Shown here: one piece after another, positions 29,060 through 38,145 of the stretch
Layout of the letters: each line of letters begins with the position of its first letter
Position numbering within the stretch: the stretch's first letter is position 1
DNA from: Prochlorococcus sp. AG-388-F11
GTDB taxonomy: Bacteria > Cyanobacteriota > Cyanobacteriia > PCC-6307 > Cyanobiaceae
Reading direction: 5' to 3'
Assembly (NCBI GenBank): GCA_003279845.1
Contig: QCGP01000012.1
Span: forward strand, 1 to 42,007
Length of the DNA: 42,007 nucleotides
Notes under the pieces: generated by a model
The model's input: the letters and a program-made list of their open reading frames with translations, nothing else
Told to the model about the DNA's origin: nothing
Databases searched by the model: none
Made by a program: the position numbers and the translations under genes

Positions 29060-29110
29060 AAACAAAAAAATATTTAAAAAAAGATTAAAAATAGTCATTG
29101 CATTCAGTAT

Positions 29111-30685
29111 TTAATTTTCTCTTAATACTAATTTCCAAGGGCTAAAAATATCAGAATCATCTATGATTTTTATTTTATTTTTTTTGTTCAGCTCTAAATT
29201 AGAATTCGTTACCCAAGCATATTGATGTAAGTTTAGTTCTCTTATATCTTTTAACCCATTTCCAATTTTTGGCATCAGAAGCGAAATTTTGATAATTTTG
29301 GAATGTGCATTTGTACTATTTATATCACTTTTGATAACTTCTACTGCCTTATTATTTAAATTCTCTGCTTTAATTATATTTTCAGTAGCTATTCTTAGTT
29401 CTTTTGATCTATCACTTAATGTTCCAGACTGGACTAAAATTGACGTTAAAAGATATGGACCTAATAAAGCAAATATAATTTTATTTCTAATTGCTTTAAA
29501 AAAGCCTACACATAACCACGTAATTGAAAGTAGAGTTATTCCTGAAGAAACTAATAATTTATCATTAGAATTTATTATGACTTTTGAGAAATTGCTGTTA
29601 AGGTAAAATACTAAAACAATTAAAAATATTGGAATAAAACAAAAATTAAAATATTTAATAAGTTTACTTATTACTTTTTTATTATTAAATGTATTAATCA
29701 ATCCTTTATAGGTATTTAAAGATATTAAACATGATATTTGTAATGGATAATAAGGAGTCTTAGTAGAGAAAAGACTAAGTAATAGAATATTAATCAAGGG
29801 GAAGAAAAATAGGAAATATCTCTCAATAAAATTTTTACTTTTTATAGAACTTAAAATACCAATTAAAGCAAATGCACTCCAGGGAAAAATATTGATTGGT
29901 ATATTCCATAAATAATACGTAATTGGATTAGAAAAAGGATTTTCCTCAGATAAGTAAATAAGTTTTTTGTATAGTCCTGAATATATAGAGAGATCATAAA
30001 TACTAACTATTTTTAAACTCCATATTAAAAATGGAATAAAACCTATTATTGATCCAACCCAAAATAGTTTTTTAAAGAAGATCTTCGTAGATATTAAAAA
30101 AGGAGCTATTGCTAAAAAAGGGATTATTGTGAGATAAGTTTTCATCATGAATGCAAATCCTATCCATAATCCAGACGTTAATAAAAATATTTTTTTCCTA
30201 TCCTTCTGGAATTTTATTGAAGAATATAAACCCAAGGTAATTAATGAGCTAAAAATTATATCTTGTGTCGCAAGGTGACTATAGTTAATCCATAGAAAAG
30301 TAGTTGATAATATTATTGGAGAAACTATGGAATATTTCTTATCAAAAAGTAATTTATGTAGATCATAAGTCAAAAAGAGCATAAAGAATGATGCTATTAA
30401 ATTAGGAATATAAATAGAAAAATTAGATTGTCCGAATATTTTTTGTGAAAATGCGATTAAAGCTTGATTACCTATTGTTCTATCTAAAGCAATATCTCCC
30501 CACCACATAGGCATAATCCAATTTTCATTATTTAGTATCCACTTTGCTTGAAGGGCATAAAAACCCTCGTCATAAGCTATTAAACTTCTTTTCCCTAAAT
30601 AAATTAAAAGAGGTAAAAAGATTAATAATTTATATATATTTACTTTATTTATTATTTTTAAACACCTAATTAAAACAAAATTCAT
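29111..30685 (-). CDS. GT39/ArnT-like membrane glycosyltransferase
   Basis: 524 residues with roughly a dozen membrane segments. The first loop contains the family's acidic pair (YDEGFYALQAKW, residues ~38-49) followed by PMWWGDIALDRTIGNQALIAF, as in GT39-type enzymes that use a polyprenyl-phosphate sugar donor. The acceptor is not evident; lipid A, a glycan or a protein are possible. It is convergent to lexA (gap 51 bp). Position at the border to the envelope genes fits a role in surface modification. Confidence 0.85.
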   Translation of the reverse strand: MNFVLIRCLKIINKVNIYKLLIFLPLLIYLGKRSLIAYDEGFYALQAKWILNNENWIMPMWWGDIALDRTIGNQALIAFSQKIFGQSNFSIYIPNLIASFFMLFLTYDLHKLLFDKKYSIVSPIILSTTFLWINYSHLATQDIIFSSLITLGLYSSIKFQKDRKKIFLLTSGLWIGFAFMMKTYLTIIPFLAIAPFLISTKIFFKKLFWVGSIIGFIPFLIWSLKIVSIYDLSIYSGLYKKLIYLSEENPFSNPITYYLWNIPINIFPWSAFALIGILSSIKSKNFIERYFLFFFPLINILLLSLFSTKTPYYPLQISCLISLNTYKGLINTFNNKKVISKLIKYFNFCFIPIFLIVLVFYLNSNFSKVIINSNDKLLVSSGITLLSITWLCVGFFKAIRNKIIFALLGPYLLTSILVQSGTLSDRSKELRIATENIIKAENLNNKAVEVIKSDINSTNAHSKIIKISLLMPKIGNGLKDIRELNLHQYAWVTNSNLELNKKNKIKIIDDSDIFSPWKLVLREN

Positions 30686-31064
30686 AGCAATAAATAATTA
30701 ATTAATTAATCCTAGTTTTTTAGATAATAAGTAAAAATTAATCTAGAAACGTTTAAAAAAACTTAGTTATATTTCCTAAAACAAACTTAAGTATTTCGAC
30801 TTCTGTTTTTTAATAAATGTTGTAATTATATATATCTATATACTATTTGTTCTTAGATAAATTTAAATTTTAGAAAATGAAATAATGATGGCTTAATAAT
30901 TTTATTTATTAATTAAACTTCAAACTAAAATTTAAGCATAATTTTTGAAAAATTTTTTTTTAATTCAGAATAATTGAAAATCTATATTATCTTTTATATG
31001 TTAAAGATTATTTTGTACCAATTTTGTAAGTATAATATTTTGAAAAGTCTTTAAACTAAAGATA
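30686..31064. other. AT-rich 379-bp gap between divergent genes
   Basis: This gap separates the GT39 gene and the OstA gene, which point away from each other, so it should hold both promoters. It is extremely AT-rich with a (TTAA)-like run near 30700 and long A and T stretches. I see no convincing ORF, RNA or GC-rich hairpin. The only clear signal is the -10-like box at 31031-31036. Confidence 0.5.
31031..31036 (+). promoter_or_regulatory. Candidate -10 box for the OstA-like gene
   Basis: A perfect TATAAT (in GTAAGTATAATATT) ends 28 bp before the TTG start at 31065. In DNA this AT-rich the match alone is weak evidence; its distance from the gene supports it. Confidence 0.35.
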
Positions 31065-33230
31065 TTGAAAAAGTTTAGATTAAGAAATTTACTATTAACC
31101 GTAACAAGTCTGATATTTGCAGACTTTACATCTTTTTATAAAAACGAGATTGAGGCGCAAAACCTAAGAAAGAACAGTTCTAAAGAACTAAATAAAATCT
31201 ACCAGGTCTCAAAATTAAATAATTTTGGTGAAGAATATAAATTTTCTAGTCTAAAAAATACAACCGAAGCAGACTTTATAAAGTCACTTAATACAATTAA
31301 TAATCAAATATCTAACCTTCTAGCCTATGAAAAACAAGATATTAAGGAAGACTTTGAGGTAGATATCATTTCCGATATTCAATATCAAAAAAATGAAAAA
31401 TTATATGCAGAGGGTAATGCAGAAGTTTATTTCTCAAATGCAACTTTGAGAGGTGATTTGATTACTTATGACAAAATCGAGAAAATATTAACTGTAGAGG
31501 GAAATGTCTTTTTTAAGAAAGGTAACCATATAATTGAAGGATCTAAATTTGAATTTAATTCAATTTCAGCAAAAGGCTCATTTATTGATGCCTATGGGAT
31601 ATTGGATATCAAAAGTTTCAATGAGGATTTTAATTTAAAGGCATTTGATATGCCTCAGAATATCAATTCATTAAGTGAAACCAATATCAAGGATATTGAA
31701 TTTATAGATAGCACTAGTGTTGGGTTTACAAATCAATTTGACTCAGGTAAAAAATTTAATATTTCTGATTTAGAATTTACTGTTCCTGAAATTAAAAGAT
31801 GGAGATTTAAAACAAAGAAATTATTAATAGAAAATTCTATTTTGAAGTCAGAAGATATCTTTTTCACTAGTGATCCAATAAATAAGCCTCAATTTATCTT
31901 GCAAAGTAAAAACTTTACTGGGGAAATAATCAACGATAAAACTAAAATCATTAGTAGGAGTACATGGATTATTTTCGACAATAAAATTAAAATACCTATC
32001 GGAAGGAGAAGGATATTTGATGATGATCCTATTTCAAAATGGGGCATAGGTACTGATTATGAAGAAAAGGACGGTTTTTATATTTCGAGAGGTTTTCAAA
32101 ACATAGATCTCCCCAACAAATATCAATTAAAGTTGCAGCCCTTCTATCTTATTCAAAGGTCAATTCAAGGAAATACAACATCTTTTAGAGCTCAGGACTC
32201 ATCAATTTTAAGTAATAAAGAAAAAAGAAATATTGTTTTTGGAGATAATTTTGGTTTAGATTCTAATTTAAAAGGTAAATTCTACTCATGGGATTTAGAT
32301 TTGAAAACTTCTTTAAATTCTCTCGATCCAGATAAGTTCTCAGAATCATTTAGATCAAAGCTTAATTTAATGAAAACGATTGACTTAAATCCTTTATCAG
32401 AGAAAAAAGATGATTCGTTTGGTTCGGAAGTTTCTGAAAGTAATAAATTTGATAATTATCTTGATTTTAAGTTTTCGAATTCATATCGAGAAAAGATTTC
32501 TAGAGGTTTTTCTGGTGAAGAAGAGATTTACTTTGGAAATGGTTTATTAATTTCAAATAGAAAATACTGGCAAAATAATGAGAATACAAAGAATTTAAAT
32601 TTTATATATGGATTTGGCGAATATAAAGCTAAAAAAAGAGATGTAAATGAATTGACGACTCTTTCCAGAAATTTTCTTGGAGCCACCTTTAGCAATAGAT
32701 TTCCGGTTTGGACGAAGAAATCTATAGATAAAGAAATAAATTATCAATATAAATATTCCCCGAATGTAATTAAACAAGGTTTATATTGGAAAAATGAAAT
32801 TAGAACTGGAGTTTTCAAATATAGCAATGATTCTAGTCAAAGTGCTTTAACTTTTAATACAGGCCCTGAACTGATTTTAGGTAGTTTTAAAAAAAATTTT
32901 CTTGATTATTCAAAAATCACTTTAACTAATAGCTATATTTTTAAAGATGGTCAAAGCCCCTTTGCATTTGATGATATTGACAAAACAAAAAGGCTAAGGA
33001 TCAATTTAGAACAACAACTAATTGGTCCAGTTCTCTTAACTTATGATACATATCTCAATCTAGATTCAGATAATAAAGATTATGGAAAATTTTCTAAACA
33101 TAAATATGGATTAGATATTAAGAGAAGAGCTTATTCTGTAGGTGCTTTTTATGATACTTCTAACAATTCTGCTGGGATAAATTTTAAAATTTTTAATTTC
33201 GATTATAAAGGTTTATCTCCTAAATTTTAA
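31065..33230 (+). CDS. OstA/LptD-like outer-membrane protein (DUF3769)
   Basis: 721 residues with a signal-like N terminus (KKFRLRNLLLTVTSLIFADF). An OstA/LptA-type beta-jellyroll region (about 105-205) has NEKLYAEGNAEVYFSNATLR and ILTVEGNVFFKKGNHIIEGS. The rest is a long beta-strand-rich part with alternating polar and aromatic residues, like the DUF3769 proteins of cyanobacteria, and ends INFKIFNFDYKGLSPKF as expected for a barrel strand. By family it should take part in lipopolysaccharide assembly or envelope biogenesis. The start is TTG at 31065; no ATG gives a better signal sequence. Confidence 0.8.
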   Translation: MKKFRLRNLLLTVTSLIFADFTSFYKNEIEAQNLRKNSSKELNKIYQVSKLNNFGEEYKFSSLKNTTEADFIKSLNTINNQISNLLAYEKQDIKEDFEVDIISDIQYQKNEKLYAEGNAEVYFSNATLRGDLITYDKIEKILTVEGNVFFKKGNHIIEGSKFEFNSISAKGSFIDAYGILDIKSFNEDFNLKAFDMPQNINSLSETNIKDIEFIDSTSVGFTNQFDSGKKFNISDLEFTVPEIKRWRFKTKKLLIENSILKSEDIFFTSDPINKPQFILQSKNFTGEIINDKTKIISRSTWIIFDNKIKIPIGRRRIFDDDPISKWGIGTDYEEKDGFYISRGFQNIDLPNKYQLKLQPFYLIQRSIQGNTTSFRAQDSSILSNKEKRNIVFGDNFGLDSNLKGKFYSWDLDLKTSLNSLDPDKFSESFRSKLNLMKTIDLNPLSEKKDDSFGSEVSESNKFDNYLDFKFSNSYREKISRGFSGEEEIYFGNGLLISNRKYWQNNENTKNLNFIYGFGEYKAKKRDVNELTTLSRNFLGATFSNRFPVWTKKSIDKEINYQYKYSPNVIKQGLYWKNEIRTGVFKYSNDSSQSALTFNTGPELILGSFKKNFLDYSKITLTNSYIFKDGQSPFAFDDIDKTKRLRINLEQQLIGPVLLTYDTYLNLDSDNKDYGKFSKHKYGLDIKRRAYSVGAFYDTSNNSAGINFKIFNFDYKGLSPKF

Positions 33231-33452
33231 TAATTAAATTATAAAGATAAAATTTACGTAACTTCAAAAAATATTAGAAAGACCATTTTAAATTATATTT
33301 TATAATTTATAATTAAATTTACGATAATTAGAAATGTTAGTATAGTTCTCTCTATCCTATATAATAAAAAAATATATAATTCCAAATAATATTTTTCTGA
33401 TATTAATGAGATTTTGTAGTAAGTTATATCACTTCAAAAAGTTAAAAAAATA
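33231..33452. other. AT-rich gap before the surface-glycan genes
   Basis: 222 bp after the OstA gene with very high AT content. Short AT-only inverted repeats occur around 33236-33320, but none has a GC stem to support a terminator. No ORF is supported. It marks the junction to the more AT-rich island. Confidence 0.4.
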
Positions 33453-34576
33453 ATGAAAAAATCTAAAAAAAAAGACTAAAAATATTAAGGATTTCTAATT
33501 TACCTACTTTAAATAGGTCTGGGCAAGGTAAGGCTGCATTTAAACTCGGTGAAAGTGAATTTTTTAATACAACATTATTCTCCCCTTTTATTAATAAAAA
33601 AATTGATTCTTATAAAGAGATAAAAAACTTAAACCTTTTTTATTTCCCAAATATAGTATTTCCAAAGAAATCTAAGAAAATTATTAGCATCTTATTTTCT
33701 ATGAGAAGATTAATATCTATAATGCTTGCTAGCTTAAATTTGATTTTAAATAAAAAAATATACTTTAATGATTTAGTACATATTCATCATATCTTTTATT
33801 TTTTCCCAGCTTTAATTTTAAAAATATTAGGTTCAAAAATCATAATAACTGTTCATGGGTCAGATATAAATAAGATTAAGAGATCACCAGTTATTAAGAT
33901 TATACTTAAACGTTTTGATAGGGTCTTATGTGTTTCACACAAACAGTATAAAATTCTCTCTCATTTTATTAGTAAAAACAAGCTTTTTTACATTGGTAAT
34001 GGAGTAGATGTTCAATTTTTTAAGCCAAATAGGTCCTTTTTAGATAGGGAAAAAATCATATTATCTGTAGGTAATTTAAGATGGCAGAAAAATTATAATC
34101 TTTTAATTGAGGCCTTTTCTATAGTCCATAAAAATCATTATGATTGGAAATTAGTGATTTGTGGGGAGGGTCCAGATAGAAAAAAAATTCAAGAATTAAT
34201 AGAAGAAAAAAAACTTTATGGAAATGTATTATTAAAAGGATATTTAAATCAAGATGAAATAAAAGAATGGATGCAATTATCAAGGATTTTTGTAATTTCT
34301 TCAAAGGTTGAAGGTTTTCCAAAGGCACTTTTAGAGGCTGCCGCTTGTGGCTGCGCATGCGTTTCTACAAATGTTGGAGACTGTGATTACTTCCTTAAAG
34401 ATGTTGGATCCATTGCTGAAAATAATAAAGATGACTTATCAAAGAAAATATTAAAACTTATAAATTCTCCAACTTTGATTAATTTAAATAGTACGCTAGC
34501 AATAAAGAAGGCTAATTCATTTTCATGGAAAGAATATATTGATTTGCATAGAAATATATACAATGATTTGTTTTGA
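33453..34576 (+). CDS. GT4 glycosyltransferase, start displaced by an A9 tract
   Basis: The main frame is open from 33467 to 34576 but has no ATG until 33701 (MRRLISIM), which would drop the first Rossmann strand. In that frame, 33470-33700 encodes a normal GT4 N terminus: LKILRISNLPTLNRSGQGKAAF. An ATG at 33453 (MKKSKKK) reaches a stop at 33477 in its own frame. A -1 shift, or one extra A, at the nine A residues (33465-33473) joins both into one protein of ~374 residues. Downstream motifs are HGSDINK, LSVGNLRWQKNYNLLIEAF, CGEGPD and the nucleotide-sugar site VEGFPKALLEAAACG. Frameshifting, phase variation, a broken gene or a sequence error are all possible. The sugar is unknown. Confidence 0.75.
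33465..33473 (+). other. Nine-A tract, possible slippage site
   Basis: In the frame of the ATG at 33453 this reads AAA AAA AAA before GAC TAA, giving an A-AAA-AAA heptamer, a known class of -1 slippery sequence and also a polymerase slippage target. A -1 shift here enters the glycosyltransferase frame. No clear downstream pseudoknot is visible by eye. Confidence 0.5.
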
Positions 34577-34588
34577 ATTTTTTTATTT

Positions 34589-34613
34589 ATCATTAAAAAT
34601 ATGTTTTAATGAT
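34589..34613 (+). repeat. Inverted repeat after the GT4 gene
   Basis: Arms ATCATTAAAA (34589-34598) and TTTTAATGAT (34604-34613) are perfect over 10 bp with a 5-nt loop, 12 bp beyond the GT4 stop and 21 bp before the next start. It is nearly all A/T pairs, so it would be a weak terminator or a processing/attenuation site within an operon. Confidence 0.45.
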
Positions 34614-34634
34614 TATTATCCATAAGTTCTAAAG

Positions 34635-35330
34635 TTGTTAACTTTCATAGATTTTAAAAGAAACTGTTTAAGAAAAGACTCTTCGATTAATAATAAATTG
34701 CATTTTTTTTCAAGACATTTTTCTGTTAGATTGGCATATATATTATATTCCTTAGGATTCACTCCAGACTTTACTACTTTAATTTTTGGTTTATGTGGAA
34801 TTTTATGTGCAATTTTATTTTTTTATGATTTTAAAATTGCTGGATATATACTTTGGAGATTACATATAGTATTTGATATGGCAGATGGAAATATTGCAAG
34901 AGCTACTAGTAATTTCAATCAAAATGCAAAATTAACAGATAAATTTACACATATTGTCGTTAATATAATGGTCATATGTGGGTTATTTCTTGGGGACAAA
35001 ATATTTTTGCAAAATGAGAATAATATTAAATTATTTATATCGCTTTTGCCTATTTACGTAATTTATTTTCTTTTTGATTCTTTTACAATTTCTCATAATT
35101 TAGATTTAAGAAATAAATTGCCTAGTAATAAGTTTTTTATTATTTTGAAAAATTTTTGTACTCAGGAAGGTTTATTATTTGTTATTACTTTCATATCTAT
35201 ATTTCCCAAAATTAAACTTGATACTTTAAATTACTCTTATATTTTAATTTTTTATAACTTAACTTTTTTATTTGCAGTTTTATTTAAACTATATTTTTTT
35301 AAAACCAAAAATAAAATTTTAAAAGATTGA
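34635..35330 (+). CDS. CDP-alcohol phosphatidyltransferase-like membrane protein
   Basis: 231 residues with several membrane segments. The family signature D-x2-DG-x2-AR-x8-G-x3-D-x3-D is largely present: D81, D84-G85, A88-R89 and D102. The usual Gly is A98 and the fourth Asp, held to be the catalytic base in studied members, is His at residue 106 (TDKFTHIVV). Metal and CDP binding look intact, but acceptor chemistry may differ. The start is TTG at 34635, as an in-frame stop lies just upstream (34623). The next gene begins 6 bp later. The acceptor and product are unknown; adjacent genes suggest a surface or lipid phospho-alcohol. Confidence 0.8.
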   Translation: MLTFIDFKRNCLRKDSSINNKLHFFSRHFSVRLAYILYSLGFTPDFTTLIFGLCGILCAILFFYDFKIAGYILWRLHIVFDMADGNIARATSNFNQNAKLTDKFTHIVVNIMVICGLFLGDKIFLQNENNIKLFISLLPIYVIYFLFDSFTISHNLDLRNKLPSNKFFIILKNFCTQEGLLFVITFISIFPKIKLDTLNYSYILIFYNLTFLFAVLFKLYFFKTKNKILKD

Positions 35331-35336
35331 TTAAAA

Positions 35337-36896
35337 ATGTGCGGTTTTTTGGCCAAAATATCTAAATCTAAATTTCATCAAAATCTTTTAAACAGAAAAG
35401 AATTTGAATGTGCTGCTAAGGAAATATCACACAGAGGGCCAGACTTTAATTCAACTATTCATCTTGATAATGGAACTAGTTTTGCCCACTATAGACTCTC
35501 AATTATTGATAATACCAATAACTCAGATCAACCATTTGTAAGTAAATGTGGAAGATATATTTTGATATTCAATGGTGAAATTTATAACTACAAATATTTA
35601 GCAAATAAATATTTTCCTGAAGTTTCAATAAAAGGTGATACTGAGACCTTGATGTTATTGTTGATCAATCATGATAAAAATAAATTTTTATCTGAAATTG
35701 AAGGTATGTTTTCTTTCGTTTTCTTTGATAAGGTTACAAATATTTTTTTAGCAGCAAGGGATAGATTTGGAATTAAACCTTTATATTACTTTAATGATAA
35801 AAATAATATAATTTTAGCTTCAGAACCCTACCCAATAGCAAAAATTATTAAAGCAAACCCCGATATTGTTAGTCTCTTTGAAATAGAAAGTTACAGAAGA
35901 CCCACTCCAGGTTTTTCTTATTATGAAAATGTTTTGGAATGTATCCCAGGTTTTTATATTACTAATAACAAAATTGGTAGGTGGAAAAATTCGCAGAGGT
36001 TTTTTTATAAAGATAATTATTCTTTAGATGAGTTAATAGATAGGTTAAAGTACGTATTTAATTTAAATACAATAGCTGATAATCCTCATACAGCTTTTCA
36101 AAGTGGAGGAATGGATAGCTCATTAATATCTTACTTGACTCGCCCATGTAGTTTATATACTGTTGGAATGAATGATAACAATGAAATTGGTATATCTAGG
36201 AAAATTGCTTCAATATTAAATTTAGAAATTAAAACTCAAATTGTTCAAAAAGAAGAATTTTTAAATTTATTAACTGAATATTTAAAAATAAAAAAAGAAC
36301 CTATTAGTGTACCTAATGAAATATTAATCTTTAAATTATGCAAAACTATGAATCCTTTACATAAATATTTTTTGACAGGTGAGGGTTCTGATGAAATATT
36401 TTTTGGTTATGATAGGATTTTTAAATGGGCAAACACTTTTGGTAAAGAAATAAGTAATATTACTTTTTTAGAATTATTTTTAGATAAATATTCTTATTCT
36501 AATAAAGCTCATAAAGGGGAAAGATTTATTAATTATTGCACTTCATTATTTGAGAATTGTGAGAGTCATTTAGATTTTATTGAAGATTTTTTTCTTGATT
36601 TTCATTTGCCAGGCTTATTAAATAGAGCAGACAGAGCTTCTATGGCGGCAGGAAAGGAAGCAAGAGTTCCATTCTGCTCTCAAACAATAGTTGATTATAT
36701 GTACAGGCGCCCTTTCGAAATAAAAATAAATAATAATAAGGCAAAATATCCTCTCCATCAAATCCTTGACAAAACAAAAATTTCTTTTATTTTATCTACT
36801 CCAAAAATTGGTTTCAGTACCTTAATACCTGGAATGGATAATAAGGGTACTTATAACTATATGCTAAAATTTTTCAATAAGTTAAATATTTTTTAA
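35337..36896 (+). CDS. AsnB-type glutamine-dependent amidotransferase
   Basis: 519 residues related to asparagine synthase B. The glutaminase domain has the nucleophile Cys2 (MCGFLAK), HRGPDFNS, IFNGEIYN and GDTETL. The synthetase domain has the ATP-pyrophosphatase loop SGGMDSS (256-262), EGSDEIFFGYDR and RADRASMAAGKEARVPF. It is shorter than housekeeping AsnB because the part after PKIGFSTLIPG is brief. AsnB-like enzymes in glycan loci can amidate sugar acids rather than aspartate; that role is inferred from its position between a CDP-alcohol transferase and a cytidylyltransferase, with 1 bp between its stop and the next start. Confidence 0.88.
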   Translation: MCGFLAKISKSKFHQNLLNRKEFECAAKEISHRGPDFNSTIHLDNGTSFAHYRLSIIDNTNNSDQPFVSKCGRYILIFNGEIYNYKYLANKYFPEVSIKGDTETLMLLLINHDKNKFLSEIEGMFSFVFFDKVTNIFLAARDRFGIKPLYYFNDKNNIILASEPYPIAKIIKANPDIVSLFEIESYRRPTPGFSYYENVLECIPGFYITNNKIGRWKNSQRFFYKDNYSLDELIDRLKYVFNLNTIADNPHTAFQSGGMDSSLISYLTRPCSLYTVGMNDNNEIGISRKIASILNLEIKTQIVQKEEFLNLLTEYLKIKKEPISVPNEILIFKLCKTMNPLHKYFLTGEGSDEIFFGYDRIFKWANTFGKEISNITFLELFLDKYSYSNKAHKGERFINYCTSLFENCESHLDFIEDFFLDFHLPGLLNRADRASMAAGKEARVPFCSQTIVDYMYRRPFEIKINNNKAKYPLHQILDKTKISFILSTPKIGFSTLIPGMDNKGTYNYMLKFFNKLNIF

Positions 36897-36897
36897 A

Positions 36898-37314
36898 TTG
36901 ATTATTGGTTATACTGCTGGAGTTTTCGATCTTTTTCATTCTGGTCACGTAAATTTATTAAAATCAGCAAAAAGTCTTTGTGATAAATTGATTGTAGGAG
37001 TATCGTGTGATGAAATTGCTCTTTATAAGAACAAAAAGCCCATTATTAAATTTGAAGAAAGGAAAATTGTAGTTGAGTCTTGTAAGTATGTAGATTGTGT
37101 GGTGGGACAATATGATTTAGATAAAAATAAGGCTTATAAGAAAATTGGATTTGATATTTTATTTGTAGGTGATGACTGGTATGGTAAGGGTCAATGGAAT
37201 GATTTAGAGGAGAAAATAAAGCCTGCAAAAATTATTTTTCTTCCTTATACAAAATCTGTAAGTTCTACTATTATTAATAAACTTCTAGAAAAAGAAAGAG
37301 AAAATAATTTCTAA
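36898..37314 (+). CDS. TagD-like CTP:alcohol-phosphate cytidylyltransferase
   Basis: 138 residues from a TTG start at 36898. The nucleotidyltransferase signature is complete: GYTAGVFDLFHSGH with the HxGH site (14-17), ERKIVVESCKYVD, VGDDWYG and the late SSTII (serine-threonine) motif. The size and layout match glycerol-3-phosphate cytidylyltransferase and related enzymes that make CDP-alcohols. It would supply a CDP-linked alcohol to the transferase two genes upstream, a reasonable functional pair. The natural alcohol phosphate cannot be read from the sequence. It ends the plus-strand operon. Confidence 0.87.
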   Translation: MIIGYTAGVFDLFHSGHVNLLKSAKSLCDKLIVGVSCDEIALYKNKKPIIKFEERKIVVESCKYVDCVVGQYDLDKNKAYKKIGFDILFVGDDWYGKGQWNDLEEKIKPAKIIFLPYTKSVSSTIINKLLEKERENNF

Positions 37315-37466
37315 ATGATACTTATAAATCAGATATAAAAATTGTATTTTAAAATAAAAATTTTGAATTTAACTTAGCTTAATATTTAATTTTTATTATT
37401 AAAAAAAATTATGATAAATTTTTTTTGCTAAAGAAAGTTTCTTATACTTTACTATTATTGTTATTT
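37315..37466. other. AT-rich gap between convergent gene groups
   Basis: A 152-bp gap where the plus-strand and minus-strand glycan groups meet. It contains AT-rich direct and inverted short repeats, including AAGAAAGTTTCTT (37433-37445), but no GC-stemmed terminator. No ORF is supported. Confidence 0.4.
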
Positions 37467-38135
37467 TTAAATTTTTTTCTGTTTCTTAAATTCATTGCAA
37501 GCTATTTTATCTAGTTTTGATTCAGATAATCCAATGTTCTTATTATCTCTTATGGAATTTTCATAAAATTGATAACCTTCATTATTTAAAGAGTAAAATA
37601 CTTCAATTAAATTTTTTCTAATACTGATCATTTCTTTATCATGATTAGGATTTATTGAACATAATGAAAACCATTTATAAGTTTCAGTATCAGAATTTTC
37701 AGAATTTAAAATTTTAAAATAATAGGTAATTATGTAAATATCAAAATTTTCATCTGAGTTTAAAAATTTATAAAGATTATTTAACGCATTTACATTATAA
37801 ACAAGTCCACCATGTCCGTACAGTATTTCTGAATCTTTTTTTATATCTTTAATTATTTCTGTTGAATTAATATTTTTATTACTTGGAAATCTTTTTATTA
37901 GTTTCAAATAATCTTTTTTTATTATAATTTTTCTTTCATAATAATTTATTAGGGTATTAAAAACTTTAATCCATTCTTTAGTATTTTTTTTTGTTATTAA
38001 CTCTTTTTCATCTAATTTGAGTTCATTATCTAAAGTGAATTTATCCTGAAAAACTTTATTTCTTGCAAAAGTATTTGATGTGATTATTGTATAAATAAAT
38101 AATATTAAAAATAAAAGATAATTCTTTTTTCTCAT
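37467..38135 (-). CDS. Secreted protein of unknown function in a glycan locus
   Basis: 222 residues beginning with a signal-like MRKKNYLLFLILFIYTIITS and a TFA-type cleavage context. The mature part is Lys/Asn/Glu-rich and helical, with repeated Tyr/Phe-containing stretches such as EWIKVFNTLINYYERK and NALNNLYKFLNSDENF. It holds two cysteines (C181-like SLCSIN, and DKIACNEF near the end) that could form a disulfide. No family is recognised. It lies 10 bp downstream of the polymerase-like gene and ends the minus-strand group, so it may be a surface or periplasmic helper of the pathway. Confidence 0.65.
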   Translation of the reverse strand: MRKKNYLLFLILFIYTIITSNTFARNKVFQDKFTLDNELKLDEKELITKKNTKEWIKVFNTLINYYERKIIIKKDYLKLIKRFPSNKNINSTEIIKDIKKDSEILYGHGGLVYNVNALNNLYKFLNSDENFDIYIITYYFKILNSENSDTETYKWFSLCSINPNHDKEMISIRKNLIEVFYSLNNEGYQFYENSIRDNKNIGLSESKLDKIACNEFKKQKKI

Positions 38136-38145
38136 ATGTTTTATT

